The notes beneath the pieces were generated by a model. The model saw nothing but the letters and a program-made list of their open reading frames with translations, was not told where the DNA came from and did not search any database. Shown one piece after another: positions 6,745-15,228 of a DNA stretch of 28,386 bases. Made by a program: the position numbers and the translations under genes. Origin of the DNA: Pseudomarimonas sp964350895. Its GTDB lineage: Bacteria > Pseudomonadota > Gammaproteobacteria > Xanthomonadales > Xanthomonadaceae. The stretch is from positions 1 to 28,386 of the forward strand of contig CAYGMG010000039.1 of assembly GCA_964350895.1 (NCBI GenBank), written 5' to 3'. Within the stretch, counting starts at the first letter, position 1; every line of letters starts with the position of its first letter.

Positions 6745-8298
6745 ATGGCCAAGGAAATCCCCAGCACCCTGGACCCGAGCGACGGCGCGATGTACGTGTC
6801 CGAGCGTAAAGTCTATCCGCGCGACGTGCAGGGCCGCTTCACCCGCCTGCGCACGGCCGCGGTGTTCTGGCTGCTCGGCATGTACTACCTGTTTCCCTGG
6901 CTTGCCTGGGATGGCCGCCAGGCGGTGCTGTTCGATCTGCCGGCGCGCAAGTTCTACGTATTCGGCCTGTCCTTCTGGCCGCAGGATTTCATCTTCCTCG
7001 CCCTGCTGCTGATCATGGCCGGGCTGGCGCTGTTCTTCTTCACCGCTCTGGCCGGGCGACTGTGGTGCGGCTATGCCTGTCCGCAGACCGTGTGGACCGA
7101 GGTCTTCCTGTGGATGGAGCGCTGGACCGAGGGCGACCGCAACAAGCGGATCAAGCTCGACGCCGGCCCGTGGAACGCCGAGAAGATCCGCCGCAAGGGC
7201 AGCAAGCACTTCCTGTGGCTGGTCTTTGCCCTGTGGACCGGCTTCACCTTCGTCGGCTTCTTCACCCCGATCCGGGACCTTGGCGCGCGCCTGGTCACCC
7301 TTGACTGGGGCGGCTGGGAAACCTTCTGGGTGCTGTTCTACTCGCTGGCCACCTGGGGCAATGCCGGCGTGCTGCGCGAGCAGGTGTGCAAGTACATGTG
7401 TCCGTACGCGCGCTTCCAGGGCGCGATGTTCGACCGCAATACCCTGATCATCAGCTACGACCCGCTGCGCGGCGAACCGCGTGGACCGCGCAAACGCGGC
7501 ATCGTGTCCTCGGTGCTGGAGCGGGCCCGCGGCCTGCTTGCCCCGGCCCAGGCCCAGGAAGAACTGATCCGCGCCGCCCAGCATCGCAGCGCTGCTGATC
7601 TGCAGGTCGGTGCGCGGCTGACCAGCGGCATGCTCGACTCCGTGGCCCTGCTCCCCGAGCGCGGGCCGCTGCCGCCGGAACAGCTCGGCGACTGCATCGA
7701 CTGCACCCTGTGCGTGCAGGCCTGCCCGACCGGCATCGATATCCGCAACGGCCTGCAGTACGAATGCATCGCCTGCGGCGCCTGCATCGATGCCTGCGAT
7801 ACGGTGATGGACAAGATCGGCTATCCGCGTGGCTTGGTGCGCTACACCACGCAGAACGCGGTTGATGGCAAACAGGTCAAGGTGCTGCGTCCGCGCGTGC
7901 TGGCCTATGGCACCTTGCTGCTGCTGATCTTCTCCGGCTGGCTGTACGGCGTGTTCAACCGCACGCCGCTGATCGTCGACGTGCTGCGCGATCGCAACGC
8001 CCTGTACCGGATCGGCGCCGATGGCAGCATCGAGAACGGCTATACACTCAAGCTGGTCAACAAGCAGGGACGCGAGCTGCGCCTGCGCATCGAGGTCGCC
8101 AGCGGCGATGCCAGGGTCAGCGGCGGCCCGCTTGAGGTTGTCGTGCCGGCCGAGGAAGTCGCCAATCTGCCGCTCACCCTGCGCGCTGCCGCCGACGGCC
8201 CTGGCGGGCGTCGCGACATCCAGCTGCGGATCACCGACATCGACGACGCCGAACTCAGCGTGACCCACGTGGCGCGCTTTTTCGCTCCCACGGACTGA
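6745..8298 (+). CDS. ccoG: cbb3 oxidase maturation protein CcoG (RdxA/FixG), cupric reductase
   Basis: Membrane iron-sulfur protein thought to reduce Cu(II) to Cu(I) for insertion into CcoN. Seen in order: N-terminal membrane helices (about residues 33-50 and 80-100); CGYACPQTVW (C108, C112); a second CKYMCPYARFQ motif before residue 235; two ferredoxin-type clusters with C317/C320/C323/C327 and C341/C344/C347/C351; a further membrane helix (about 385-405); and a C-terminal immunoglobulin-like domain ending about 517. About 60 residues (253-313) between GEPRGPRKR and LGDCIDC look additional, since typical CcoG runs almost directly from one to the other. The 517-residue length agrees with an insertion. 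A 98-nt gap separates it from the upstream small gene. Confidence 0.96.
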   Translation: MAKEIPSTLDPSDGAMYVSERKVYPRDVQGRFTRLRTAAVFWLLGMYYLFPWLAWDGRQAVLFDLPARKFYVFGLSFWPQDFIFLALLLIMAGLALFFFTALAGRLWCGYACPQTVWTEVFLWMERWTEGDRNKRIKLDAGPWNAEKIRRKGSKHFLWLVFALWTGFTFVGFFTPIRDLGARLVTLDWGGWETFWVLFYSLATWGNAGVLREQVCKYMCPYARFQGAMFDRNTLIISYDPLRGEPRGPRKRGIVSSVLERARGLLAPAQAQEELIRAAQHRSAADLQVGARLTSGMLDSVALLPERGPLPPEQLGDCIDCTLCVQACPTGIDIRNGLQYECIACGACIDACDTVMDKIGYPRGLVRYTTQNAVDGKQVKVLRPRVLAYGTLLLLIFSGWLYGVFNRTPLIVDVLRDRNALYRIGADGSIENGYTLKLVNKQGRELRLRIEVASGDARVSGGPLEVVVPAEEVANLPLTLRAAADGPGGRRDIQLRITDIDDAELSVTHVARFFAPTD

Positions 8299-8303
8299 AC
8301 AGC

Positions 8304-8810
8304 ATGATTGATCAACGCGCAGATACCGAGACCCGCCGCTTCGAGCCGATGGTCCTGCTGGTCTGGGGCCTGCCCGCCGCCGTGGTGGTCGCCGGCTTCA
8401 TCACTCTGGGCATCGCCATCCGCTCCGGCGAGCTGGCCGGCAGCACCGATGATGTGCGGCGCATGGCCCAGGTCCAGCAGTCCGACCTCGGCGCCGATCA
8501 GGCCGCCCAGCGCCGCGGCCTCAGCGCCTCGCTGCGGGTCGATTCGGGCGGCGTGCGCCTGCAACTGCTCGGCGCCAGCGAAGCCGACAACGCACTGACC
8601 CTGCGCTTCGAGCATCCGTCCGATGCTGGCATGGATCGCGAGGTAAGCCTGCAGCGCGAAGGTGACCTGTGGTCGGCCAGCATCGCGCTGCCCGAGGCCC
8701 GCGGCTGGCGCCTGGTCCTGCTCGCCGCCGACGCCAGCTGGCGCCTCGACGGACAGCTCGACGGCGGCGATGGCGTCGCCGTTCTGACTCCGCGCTTCGG
8801 CCGTGGCTGA
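8304..8810 (+). CDS. ccoH: FixH/CcoH family cbb3 assembly protein
   Basis: A 168-residue inner-membrane protein with one helix (about residues 17-40) and a periplasmic domain. The segment GLSASLRVDSGGVRLQLLGA is followed by LRFEHPSDAGMDREVSL and a C-terminal ALPEARGWRLVLLAADASWRL, the beta-rich layout of FixH. CcoH interacts with CcoP and is needed for stable cbb3 assembly. It starts 5 nt after ccoG and overlaps ccoI by 8 nt, which is the normal gene order G-H-I-S. Confidence 0.92.
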   Translation: MIDQRADTETRRFEPMVLLVWGLPAAVVVAGFITLGIAIRSGELAGSTDDVRRMAQVQQSDLGADQAAQRRGLSASLRVDSGGVRLQLLGASEADNALTLRFEHPSDAGMDREVSLQREGDLWSASIALPEARGWRLVLLAADASWRLDGQLDGGDGVAVLTPRFGRG

Positions 8811-11250
8811 GGCCGGCGCGCGCTGCTATCACTGCAGCGAGCCCCTGCCGACGCTGGTCGAGCATGCCGAGCTGGATGGCGCCCAGCGCGCGTTCTGCTG
8901 CCAGGGCTGCGCGGCCGCCGCCGCCTTCATCCGCGATGCGGGACTGGGCGACTACTACCGGCTGCGTTCGGCGCCGGCCGGGCGCTCGCGACAGGAGTCC
9001 CTGGCGCTGTGGGATCGCGAGGACATTCTCGCCGGTCACTGCCGGCAAGTCCGCGAGCAGCCAGCCCTGCGCGAGATCACCGTGGTCAGCGACGACATGC
9101 GCTGCGCCGCCTGTGCCTGGCTGATCGACCGCGCGCTGCAGCGCGAAGCCGGCGTCGAACAGATCAATGTCAACGCCGTTACCGGACGCATCCGGCTGCG
9201 CTGGGACCCGCGCCGCAGCTTGCTCAGCCGGTTGCTGGAGCGGCTCGCGGAGCTGGGCTACCGGGTTCATCTGGCGCCGGATCCAGCGCGCGAGACGGCC
9301 CGCCGCCACGCACAGCGCACCCTGCTGATCCGCCTCGGCGTCGCCGCCCTCGGCGCCATGCAGGCGATGATGCTGGCCGAGGCCCTCTACCTCGACTTTG
9401 ATCGAAGCATGGACCTCGCCACGCGGGATTTCTTCCGCTGGGTCACCCTGCTGGTCTCGACGCCCGTGGTGTTCTACAGCGGCTGGCCATTCATCGCCGG
9501 CATGCTCCGTGAGGCGCGCGCGAAACGTGCCGGCATGGACAGCCTGATCGCCAGCTCGGTCCTGCTGGCCTGGCTTGCCAGCGCCATCGAGACCCTGCGC
9601 GGCGGCCCGGATGTCTGGTTCGACGCTGCGGTAATGTTCGTATTCTTCCTGCTCGCCGCCCGCGCACTGGAGCAGTTCGCCCGCCAGCGCGCGCATGCCG
9701 TGGTCGAGCGCATGGCCCGCGCGCGACCTGGCAGCGCACTCCGACTGCGCGACGGCGCTGAGCCGGAATGGATACCGCTGGCCGCGCTGCAGGCAGGCGA
9801 CCGACTGCAGGTGGCCGCCGGCGAGGCCCTGCCGGCAGATGGCGTACTGCTCGACGATGGCGACTTCGACGAGGCCCTGGTCAGCGGCGAGTCGCGTCCG
9901 GTGCTGCGCCAGTGCGGAGAGGAAGTGCTGGCCGGCAGCCAGTGCCTGGGCCGACCGGTGCGGATCCAGGTCACCCGTACCGGCGAGGACACCCGGCTCT
10001 CGCAGCTTGTGCGCAGCATCGAGGCCGCCCAGGAGCACCGGCCGCCGCTGGCGCAGTGGGCCGACCGGCTGGCCCATCACTTCGTGCTCGCCCTGTTCCT
10101 CGCCGCAGCCACCACTGCGCTGATCTGGCTGCAGCTGGCACCGGACCGCGCCTTTGCCATCACCCTTGCGGTACTGGTGGTCAGCTGCCCCTGCGCCCTT
10201 TCACTGGCGGTCCCCGCCGGCATTGCCGCGGCGCAGGCCGGGCTTTCCCGGCTCGGCGTGCTCAGCCTGCGCGGCGAGGCGCTGGAACGTCTGGCTAAAG
10301 TGGACTGCGTGGTGTTCGACAAGACCGGTACCCTGACCCAGGGCCAGCCGGTGCTGCAGCGGACCACCGCCTGCTCGACGCTCACCGCCACCGACTGCCG
10401 GGCGATCGCCGCGGCGTTGGAGCTGTCCAGCAGTCATCCGCTGGCCCGCGCCTTCGAGCCCAGCGCGCGGCCCGGCCTGGTCGCCGACGCGCTGCGCAGC
10501 CATCCGGGAAAAGGCATCGAGGGTCGGGTCGACGGCCAACACTATCGGCTTGGTCGGCGCGACTTCGCCTGCCCCGCGCAAACGGCGGGTGAAGGGGACC
10601 CGGCGCTGTGGCTGGCCGATGGCGAGGGCACGGCGCTGGCCCGCTTCGAGGTTCGCGATCCGCTGCGTGCCGATGCCGCGCAGGCGGTCACCCTGCTCCA
10701 GGCCAAGGGCATCCGGGTGGAGATCCTCAGCGGCGATGCTGCCGAGGCAGTCGCCGAGATTGCCGCCGCTAGCGGAATTGCCCACGTGCGGTCACGCCAA
10801 TCGCCCGAGGACAAGCTGGCCGCGGTGCGCGACTTGCAGGCGCAGGGTCTGCGCGTGGCGATGGTCGGCGATGGCATCAACGATGCGCCGGTGCTGGCCG
10901 GCGCCGACGTGTCGCTGGCGATGGCCGATGGCGCCGCCATCGCCCACCGCGCCGCCGACCTGGTGCTGATGCAGGCCTCCCTGACCCGATTGCCCGAGGC
11001 CATCGACCTGGCCCGCCGCAGCCGCCGCGTGCTGCGCCAGAACCTGGCCTGGGCGCTGGCCTACAACCTGATCGCCCTGCCCTTCGCCATGGCCGGCTGG
11101 GTAGCGCCATGGCTGGCCGCGCTGGGGATGACCGCCTCGTCGCTGGCGGTCACCGCCAATGCCCTGCGCCTGCAGCGTACGCGGCGGCCCGCGCAGGCAT
11201 CGCGCACGGCTGACAGCGCTGCGCCGCTCGGCGACGAAGTCACCGGATAG
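8803..11250 (+). CDS. ccoI: Copper-exporting P1B-type ATPase of cbb3 maturation (CcoI/FixI)
   Basis: P-type ATPase that delivers copper across the inner membrane for building the CuB centre. The 815-residue protein shows a Cys-rich N-terminus (CYHCSE, FCCQGC) typical of CcoI, a heavy-metal-associated domain with CAAC (C101, C104), eight or so membrane helices, the SGES actuator loop, CPC in the metal-transport helix (C462, C464), the phosphorylation site DKTGT (D506), and MVGDGINDAP (D690, D694). The start is GTG at 8803, inside ccoH; this keeps the conserved Cys-rich N-terminus. The Shine-Dalgarno is weak, which suggests translational coupling to ccoH. Confidence 0.97.
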   Translation: MAEAGARCYHCSEPLPTLVEHAELDGAQRAFCCQGCAAAAAFIRDAGLGDYYRLRSAPAGRSRQESLALWDREDILAGHCRQVREQPALREITVVSDDMRCAACAWLIDRALQREAGVEQINVNAVTGRIRLRWDPRRSLLSRLLERLAELGYRVHLAPDPARETARRHAQRTLLIRLGVAALGAMQAMMLAEALYLDFDRSMDLATRDFFRWVTLLVSTPVVFYSGWPFIAGMLREARAKRAGMDSLIASSVLLAWLASAIETLRGGPDVWFDAAVMFVFFLLAARALEQFARQRAHAVVERMARARPGSALRLRDGAEPEWIPLAALQAGDRLQVAAGEALPADGVLLDDGDFDEALVSGESRPVLRQCGEEVLAGSQCLGRPVRIQVTRTGEDTRLSQLVRSIEAAQEHRPPLAQWADRLAHHFVLALFLAAATTALIWLQLAPDRAFAITLAVLVVSCPCALSLAVPAGIAAAQAGLSRLGVLSLRGEALERLAKVDCVVFDKTGTLTQGQPVLQRTTACSTLTATDCRAIAAALELSSSHPLARAFEPSARPGLVADALRSHPGKGIEGRVDGQHYRLGRRDFACPAQTAGEGDPALWLADGEGTALARFEVRDPLRADAAQAVTLLQAKGIRVEILSGDAAEAVAEIAAASGIAHVRSRQSPEDKLAAVRDLQAQGLRVAMVGDGINDAPVLAGADVSLAMADGAAIAHRAADLVLMQASLTRLPEAIDLARRSRRVLRQNLAWALAYNLIALPFAMAGWVAPWLAALGMTASSLAVTANALRLQRTRRPAQASRTADSAAPLGDEVTG

Positions 11251-11259
11251 ACTGCGACG

Positions 11260-11469
11260 ATGCGCATCCTGGTCATCCTCATCCCGATCAGTCTGATCCT
11301 GCTCGGCATCGCCATCTGGGCCTTCATCTGGGCGGTGCGCCGCGGCCAGTTCGACGATCTCGACACCCCGGCGCTGGACGTGCTGGCCGACGAGGAGCAT
11401 CCGCTGCCGCAGCGCGCCGCCGCCAATCAAGCCAAATCTGCCGAGCCGCGCGAGGGCGAGCCTTCGTGA
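11260..11469 (+). CDS. ccoS: cbb3 oxidase assembly protein CcoS
   Basis: A 69-residue protein with one N-terminal membrane helix (about residues 2-26), then FIWAVRRGQFDDLDTPA, the conserved CcoS signature. A polar, acidic C-terminal tail follows. CcoS is required to load heme b and copper into CcoN. It starts 9 nt after ccoI and its stop overlaps the next gene's GTG start (GTGA at 11466). Confidence 0.96.
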   Translation: MRILVILIPISLILLGIAIWAFIWAVRRGQFDDLDTPALDVLADEEHPLPQRAAANQAKSAEPREGEPS

Positions 11470-12188
11470 TCGACTGGCTGGTGCTGTCCGGCGCCCTGCT
11501 CGCCGGCCTGCTCGGCGGCATCCACTGCGTGGCCATGTGCGGCGGCATCGCTACCGGCGTCGCGGCCGGCTTTCCGCGCAGCGCGGCGCTGGCCGGCGCC
11601 GTCCGATTGAACCTCGGTCGCGTGCTCGGCTATGCGCTGGCCGGCGTGATTGCCGGCGGCAGCGGCGCCCTGCTGGTCGGTATCGCCCGCCTTGACGGCC
11701 TGCAGCGCGGCCTGCGCATGGCGGTCGGCGTGGTCCTGGTGCTGGCCGCCCTGCGCATCCTGTTCCCGCGCTTGCGCTTTACCGCCGGCGGCATCGGCCA
11801 GCGCCTGTGGCAGTGGCTGCAGCCGCTCAAACAGCGTGTATTGCCGGCCGACACCGCGCTGCGCCAGCTGGCGCTCGGCGCGCTCTGGGGCTGGCTGCCC
11901 TGCGGCCTGAGCGCCACCCTGCTGGGCGCCGCCTGGCTGACCGTCGACCCGCTGATGGGCGGGCTGCTGATGCTCAGCTTCGGCCTTGGCACCTGGCTGA
12001 CCATGCTGCCGCTGACCTGGAGCGGCAGCCGCATCGCCGACTGGCTGCGCGCACGGCCGGCGCGATTGGCCGCCGGTCTCGCCTTGCTCAGCGCTGGTCT
12101 GCTGACCTTCGCGGCACCGTGGCTGGCCGCGGTGCCGGCCCTGCACGGGCTGCTTGCAGCGCTGGGCTGCCGCACCCTGCCGCCCTGA
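11466..12188 (+). CDS. TauE/SafE-like (DsbD transmembrane fold) membrane protein
   Basis: A 240-residue protein with about six membrane helices. It begins IDWLVLSGALLAGLLGGIHC and has HCVAMCGG (residues 20-27), the hallmark of the urease-accessory UreH/SafE-like membrane family often encoded next to ccoGHIS. A second motif, ALGALWGWLPCGL, in the middle fits the internally repeated DsbD-like architecture. Start GTG 11466 overlaps the ccoS stop, so it is the last gene of the cbb3 operon. The paired cysteines suggest a role in copper or thiol handling during oxidase maturation; that role is inferred from context. Confidence 0.88.
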   Translation: MIDWLVLSGALLAGLLGGIHCVAMCGGIATGVAAGFPRSAALAGAVRLNLGRVLGYALAGVIAGGSGALLVGIARLDGLQRGLRMAVGVVLVLAALRILFPRLRFTAGGIGQRLWQWLQPLKQRVLPADTALRQLALGALWGWLPCGLSATLLGAAWLTVDPLMGGLLMLSFGLGTWLTMLPLTWSGSRIADWLRARPARLAAGLALLSAGLLTFAAPWLAAVPALHGLLAALGCRTLPP

Positions 12189-12203
12189 GGCTGGCAGTGA
12201 TCC

Positions 12204-12230
12204 GGCGCTCGACCAATCGAGCGCCGCCTT
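12204..12230. terminator. Hairpin between convergent genes, possible terminator
   Basis: GGCGCTCGA (12204-12212) pairs perfectly with TCGAGCGCC (12217-12225) around CCAA. It lies 16 nt past the end of the cco operon and 80 nt past the end of the convergent TonB-dependent receptor. There is only a weak pyrimidine stretch (GCCTTCCT) after it, so termination efficiency is uncertain. Confidence 0.55.
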
Positions 12231-12304
12231 CCTGACCCACGCTGATCGGCCTCGACCGGGCGCCCTGGCTCATGCGCAGGCGCGCCGGATCAAGCCATGC
12301 CGGC

Positions 12305-14401
12305 TCAGAAGAACGCGCGCACGCCAAACTGCAGGTTGCGGCCCGGCAGCGGCACCAGATCCTTGAGGAAGGAGGTATGCGGGCGCGCTTCCTGATCGCT
12401 CAGGTTGCTGCCGTCGACGAACACTTCCCAGCCGACGTTGTCGACATCGAAATGGTAGGACAGGTGGGCGTTGACCAGGGTGTAGCCCTCGCTCGGCCGC
12501 TCGAAACCCGCGACCCGGTCCTGATCGTCGTAGCGCATGGCGCCGAGGTGGGCGCGCCAGCCGTCCTTCTCCCAGCGCAGCTGGGCGCCGAGGCGCGCAG
12601 CCGGAATGCGCGGCAGATCATCGCCCTGGTCAAGCCGGGCGCGCACCGCGTCGGCGCTCAGGCGCAGGTCCCAGCGCCCGCTGTCCCACTCGCCGAGCGT
12701 CTTGTCCATCTCGATCTCGAAGCCATTGAAGCGAGCGTCGCCCTGGCGCCACTCACGCAGTGGCAGCTCGTCCTCCTCAAGGCCGGTGTCGGCAAGGTAG
12801 ATGAAATTGTCGAAGCGCGTGGTGTAAAGCGCAGCGCGCACGCTGAAGCCCTCGATGTGCCAGTGACTGCCCACTTCCAGACGGTTGGCGACTTCGGTAT
12901 CGAGGCTGGCATCGCCAACTTCGAAGGCCTGGGTGGCAATGTGCGGGCCGTCCGAAAACAGTTCCTCGGCGGTCGGCGCGCGCTCGGCGCGATCAAGGCC
13001 AAAATCGAGGTGGAAGGTCTCGTTAAGATCCCAGCGCATGCTGGCCGAGGCGCTGAACGGATTGAAGTCGGCGGCCGGCGCGGTATCCGGATCGATCCGC
13101 ACGTCATCCGCACGCAGGCCCAGCTCGAGGCGGAAGTCCTCGTTCAGCTGCTTCTGCTCGAGCAGGAACAGGCCGACATCCCGGGAACGCGAGGGCGGCA
13201 CGAAGGCCTCTTCGCCAATCGCCTGGAAGTCGCGCCGGCCGTACTGCACGCCCCATGCGCCGCGCCAGCCGTTGAGCGGCGCATGGACTGCCTCGACGCG
13301 CGCCTCAAGGCCATCGTTCTCGAACCGGGTGCCGACCTCGTCGCCTTCCAGCTCGACATGCTCGTAGTCCGCGCGGGCCAGTTTGAAACTCAGCGAGTCG
13401 TGCAAGGCAAGTGGCTCCAGCAAGGCGCCCTTGGCCTCGTAGCGGCGCTGCTCCATGTCGATGCGCACCACCTCTTCTTCTTCGCCTTCCTCGCCATCCT
13501 TGAACGGTGATTCCTCGCCGTCCTCGTGCTCGTGCTCATGGGCGTGGCCGGGAATGCCGTAAAGGGTGTCGAAGCCGCTGACCGCAAAGCCAAGGAAGCC
13601 GCGATCGCCGATCAGCGAGGCTCCGATACCGCCGGAGGTGGTACGGGTCGCCGAGTTCTCGAGGATGCCGAAGCCATCCGGATCCGGCGTCTCGCCCTCT
13701 TCGGCGAGCAGGGCAGCGCTTTCGGCAAAGCCAGGAATCTCGACATCGTCGGTCTCGCGGTGGGCGGCATCCGCGCTCAGCTGGAAGCGCTCACTCCCGC
13801 CGCGAACCTTGAACATGGCGTTGCGCTGGTCGGCGACGGTATCGCCGCGTACCTCCAGCCGCCCCTCGACCAAGCGGTCGCCGCCAAGCGGCGCCTCGGG
13901 AATGCGTCCGTCAACCACGTTGACCGCACCGCCGATCGCGCCGCTGCCATAGAGCAGGGTCGCCGGGCCCTTGAGCACCTCGATCTGCTCGGCCAGGAAG
14001 GGCTCGATGCTGACCGCGTGGTCGGCGCTCACCGTCGACACGTCCAGCGAGGACAGACCGTCGGTCAGGGTCTGCACGCGGGCGCCATCCAGGCCGCGGA
14101 TTACCGGCCGGCCAACGCCCGGTCCGAAGCCCGAGGACTGCACGCCTGGAAGCTGGGACACCGTCTCGCCGAGCGTCGCGCCGCGGCGATCATCCAGCTC
14201 GCTGCCGGCCAGCACGCTCACCGGTCGGGTCAGCTCTTCGGCCGACTGCTTGAGCGGCGTGGCGGTGACCACGATCTGGTCGAGCTGCTCGGCACGCTCC
14301 TGATGGTGCGGCGGCGCTTCCTGGGCCTGGGCGGCAACGGCAACCAGGCCGAGCGCGGCCAAGCTCAGACGTACGGCATGACTCAAGGGATGACGACGCA
14401 T
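12305..14401 (-). CDS. TonB-dependent outer-membrane receptor, ZnuD-like, with His/Glu-rich loop
   Basis: Outer-membrane barrel that imports a ligand using TonB energy. The 698-residue product has a signal peptide (about residues 1-26, ending AQA), a TonB box in LDQIVVTATP (about 40-49), a plug domain with LPGVQSSGFGPGVGRPVIRG and EVLKGPATLLYGSGAIGGAVNV split by conserved turns, and a 22-strand barrel ending in a terminal Phe (GVRAFF). Residues 286-292 read HAHEHEH, followed by an acidic stretch to about 312; His-rich extracellular loops are characteristic of the zinc receptor ZnuD. The ATG at 14401 has GAGGAA 7 nt upstream. It is divergent from a MerC-domain gene across a Zur-like site. Copper or nickel are alternative ligands. 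Confidence 0.9.
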   Translation of the reverse strand: MRRHPLSHAVRLSLAALGLVAVAAQAQEAPPHHQERAEQLDQIVVTATPLKQSAEELTRPVSVLAGSELDDRRGATLGETVSQLPGVQSSGFGPGVGRPVIRGLDGARVQTLTDGLSSLDVSTVSADHAVSIEPFLAEQIEVLKGPATLLYGSGAIGGAVNVVDGRIPEAPLGGDRLVEGRLEVRGDTVADQRNAMFKVRGGSERFQLSADAAHRETDDVEIPGFAESAALLAEEGETPDPDGFGILENSATRTTSGGIGASLIGDRGFLGFAVSGFDTLYGIPGHAHEHEHEDGEESPFKDGEEGEEEEVVRIDMEQRRYEAKGALLEPLALHDSLSFKLARADYEHVELEGDEVGTRFENDGLEARVEAVHAPLNGWRGAWGVQYGRRDFQAIGEEAFVPPSRSRDVGLFLLEQKQLNEDFRLELGLRADDVRIDPDTAPAADFNPFSASASMRWDLNETFHLDFGLDRAERAPTAEELFSDGPHIATQAFEVGDASLDTEVANRLEVGSHWHIEGFSVRAALYTTRFDNFIYLADTGLEEDELPLREWRQGDARFNGFEIEMDKTLGEWDSGRWDLRLSADAVRARLDQGDDLPRIPAARLGAQLRWEKDGWRAHLGAMRYDDQDRVAGFERPSEGYTLVNAHLSYHFDVDNVGWEVFVDGSNLSDQEARPHTSFLKDLVPLPGRNLQFGVRAFF

Positions 14402-14456
14402 GCGAGTTCCTCTACTGATTCAATGGGATCGGGCCAGAGACTGGCGCTTCGCGGCA

Positions 14457-14475
14457 GAATGTTATATTGTTTCAT
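14457..14475. promoter_or_regulatory. Candidate Zur box between TonB receptor and MerC gene
   Basis: GAATGTTATATTGTTTCAT has a strong left half (GAATGTTATA), as in the gammaproteobacterial Zur consensus GAAATGTTATA-N-TATAACATTTC. The right half is degenerate. It is AT-rich in a GC-rich setting, overlaps a TATATT -10-like hexamer and lies 55 nt from the receptor ATG and 28 nt from the MerC gene ATG, so it could control both. Zinc repression is an inference supported by the ZnuD-like receptor. Confidence 0.45.
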
Positions 14476-14503
14476 CCACACCGCAACCCCCCATCCGTCA
14501 CCC

Positions 14504-14926
14504 ATGGACAAGGACAGCGCGATCAACCGGACACCGACTCCTGCCGTGGATGCGTTGGATGCCAGCGATCGCGTCGGCATGTTTGCCGCCTCGCTGTGCG
14601 CGGTGCACTGCGCCCTGTTGCCCCTGCTGGCGGCCGTGCTGCCGGCGCTCGGAATATCGATCGGCGGCTATGGCGACCTCGACCAAGCCTTCGTGCTGTT
14701 CGCCAGCGTTCTGGGGATCAGCACGGTATCCATCGGCTATCGCCGGCATCGGGTGCTCAAGGCGGCCTGGCCGCTGGGCGCCGGCTTGCTCCTGCTATGG
14801 GCCGGCTCGTTCACCGCCCTGCACAACCACAGCTGGGGCCATGCGCTGGTCATGACGATCGGCGGCCTGCTGCTGGCGACAGCCCACTTCTACAACCTGC
14901 GCCTCGGGCATCGCACTCAAGCCTGA
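14504..14926 (+). CDS. MerC-domain membrane protein
   Basis: A 140-residue protein with four membrane helices after a polar N-terminus. ASLCAVHCALLPLLAAVLP (C32, H35, C36) matches the Cys-x-x-His-Cys pattern at the start of helix 1 in MerC-domain proteins. A later HNHSWGH cluster supplies further metal ligands. MerC is known as an inner-membrane mercury importer, but chromosomal MerC-domain proteins beside zinc receptors are common and are likely handlers of other metals. ATG 14504 was chosen because longer in-frame extensions run antisense through the receptor gene. Divergence from the receptor over a shared Zur-like site suggests co-regulation. Confidence 0.85.
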   Translation: MDKDSAINRTPTPAVDALDASDRVGMFAASLCAVHCALLPLLAAVLPALGISIGGYGDLDQAFVLFASVLGISTVSIGYRRHRVLKAAWPLGAGLLLLWAGSFTALHNHSWGHALVMTIGGLLLATAHFYNLRLGHRTQA

Positions 14927-15016
14927 ACGGCATCCCTTACCTACCGGCCACGTCGCTGGTACACTGCGCGGTCTTTACGCCGGCGAGCGCCGGTCACGCA
15001 TACGGAGATTCAACAG

Positions 15017-15178
15017 ATGGGCAAGGGTGACAAGCGCACGACCCGCGGCAAGACTTTCGCCGGCAGCTACGGCAACTCGCGTCCGCACGGCGCGGGCGCC
15101 AAGACCACGACCCTGCCCAAGGCACCGGTCGCGGTGAAGAAGGCCCCGGCCAAGAAGGCGGCTGCCAAGAAGGCCTGA
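15017..15178 (+). CDS. 30S ribosomal protein THX (bTHX)
   Basis: A 53-residue basic protein. It opens MGKGDKRTTRGKTFAGSYGN and continues SRPH, matching the family core GKGDxxTxRGKxxxGSYGxxRP that forms the entire Thermus THX peptide bound in the head of the 30S subunit. The remaining half is an Ala/Lys/Pro tail (KKAPAKKAAAKKA) like that of histone-H1-type proteins. ATG 15017 has GGAG 8-9 nt upstream, and a strong terminator starts 24 nt after the stop, so it is a single-gene unit. A possible promoter, TTACCT with TACACT 18 nt later, lies at about 14937-14966. Confidence 0.88.
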   Translation: MGKGDKRTTRGKTFAGSYGNSRPHGAGAKTTTLPKAPVAVKKAPAKKAAAKKA

Positions 15179-15202
15179 AACCTTCCCTGCAGCGCCGAGA
15201 GA

Positions 15203-15228
15203 ACCCCGGCTAGTCCGGGGTTTTTTTC
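15203..15228 (+). terminator. Rho-independent terminator of the THX gene
   Basis: ACCCCGG (15203-15209) pairs with CCGGGGT (15215-15221) around CTAGT and runs straight into seven T. Very strong by inspection. Confidence 0.92.

Noticed and set aside
6541..8268. 575-residue minus-strand frame opposite ccoG
   Set aside because: Antisense shadow; ccoG carries the conserved cysteine motifs.
12272..13510. 412-residue plus-strand frame
   Set aside because: Exact antisense of the TonB-dependent receptor, which has full family signatures; a GC-skew shadow.
13526..14503. N-terminal extension of the MerC-domain gene (466-residue frame)
   Set aside because: The extension is antisense to the receptor; MerC homology starts after ATG 14504.
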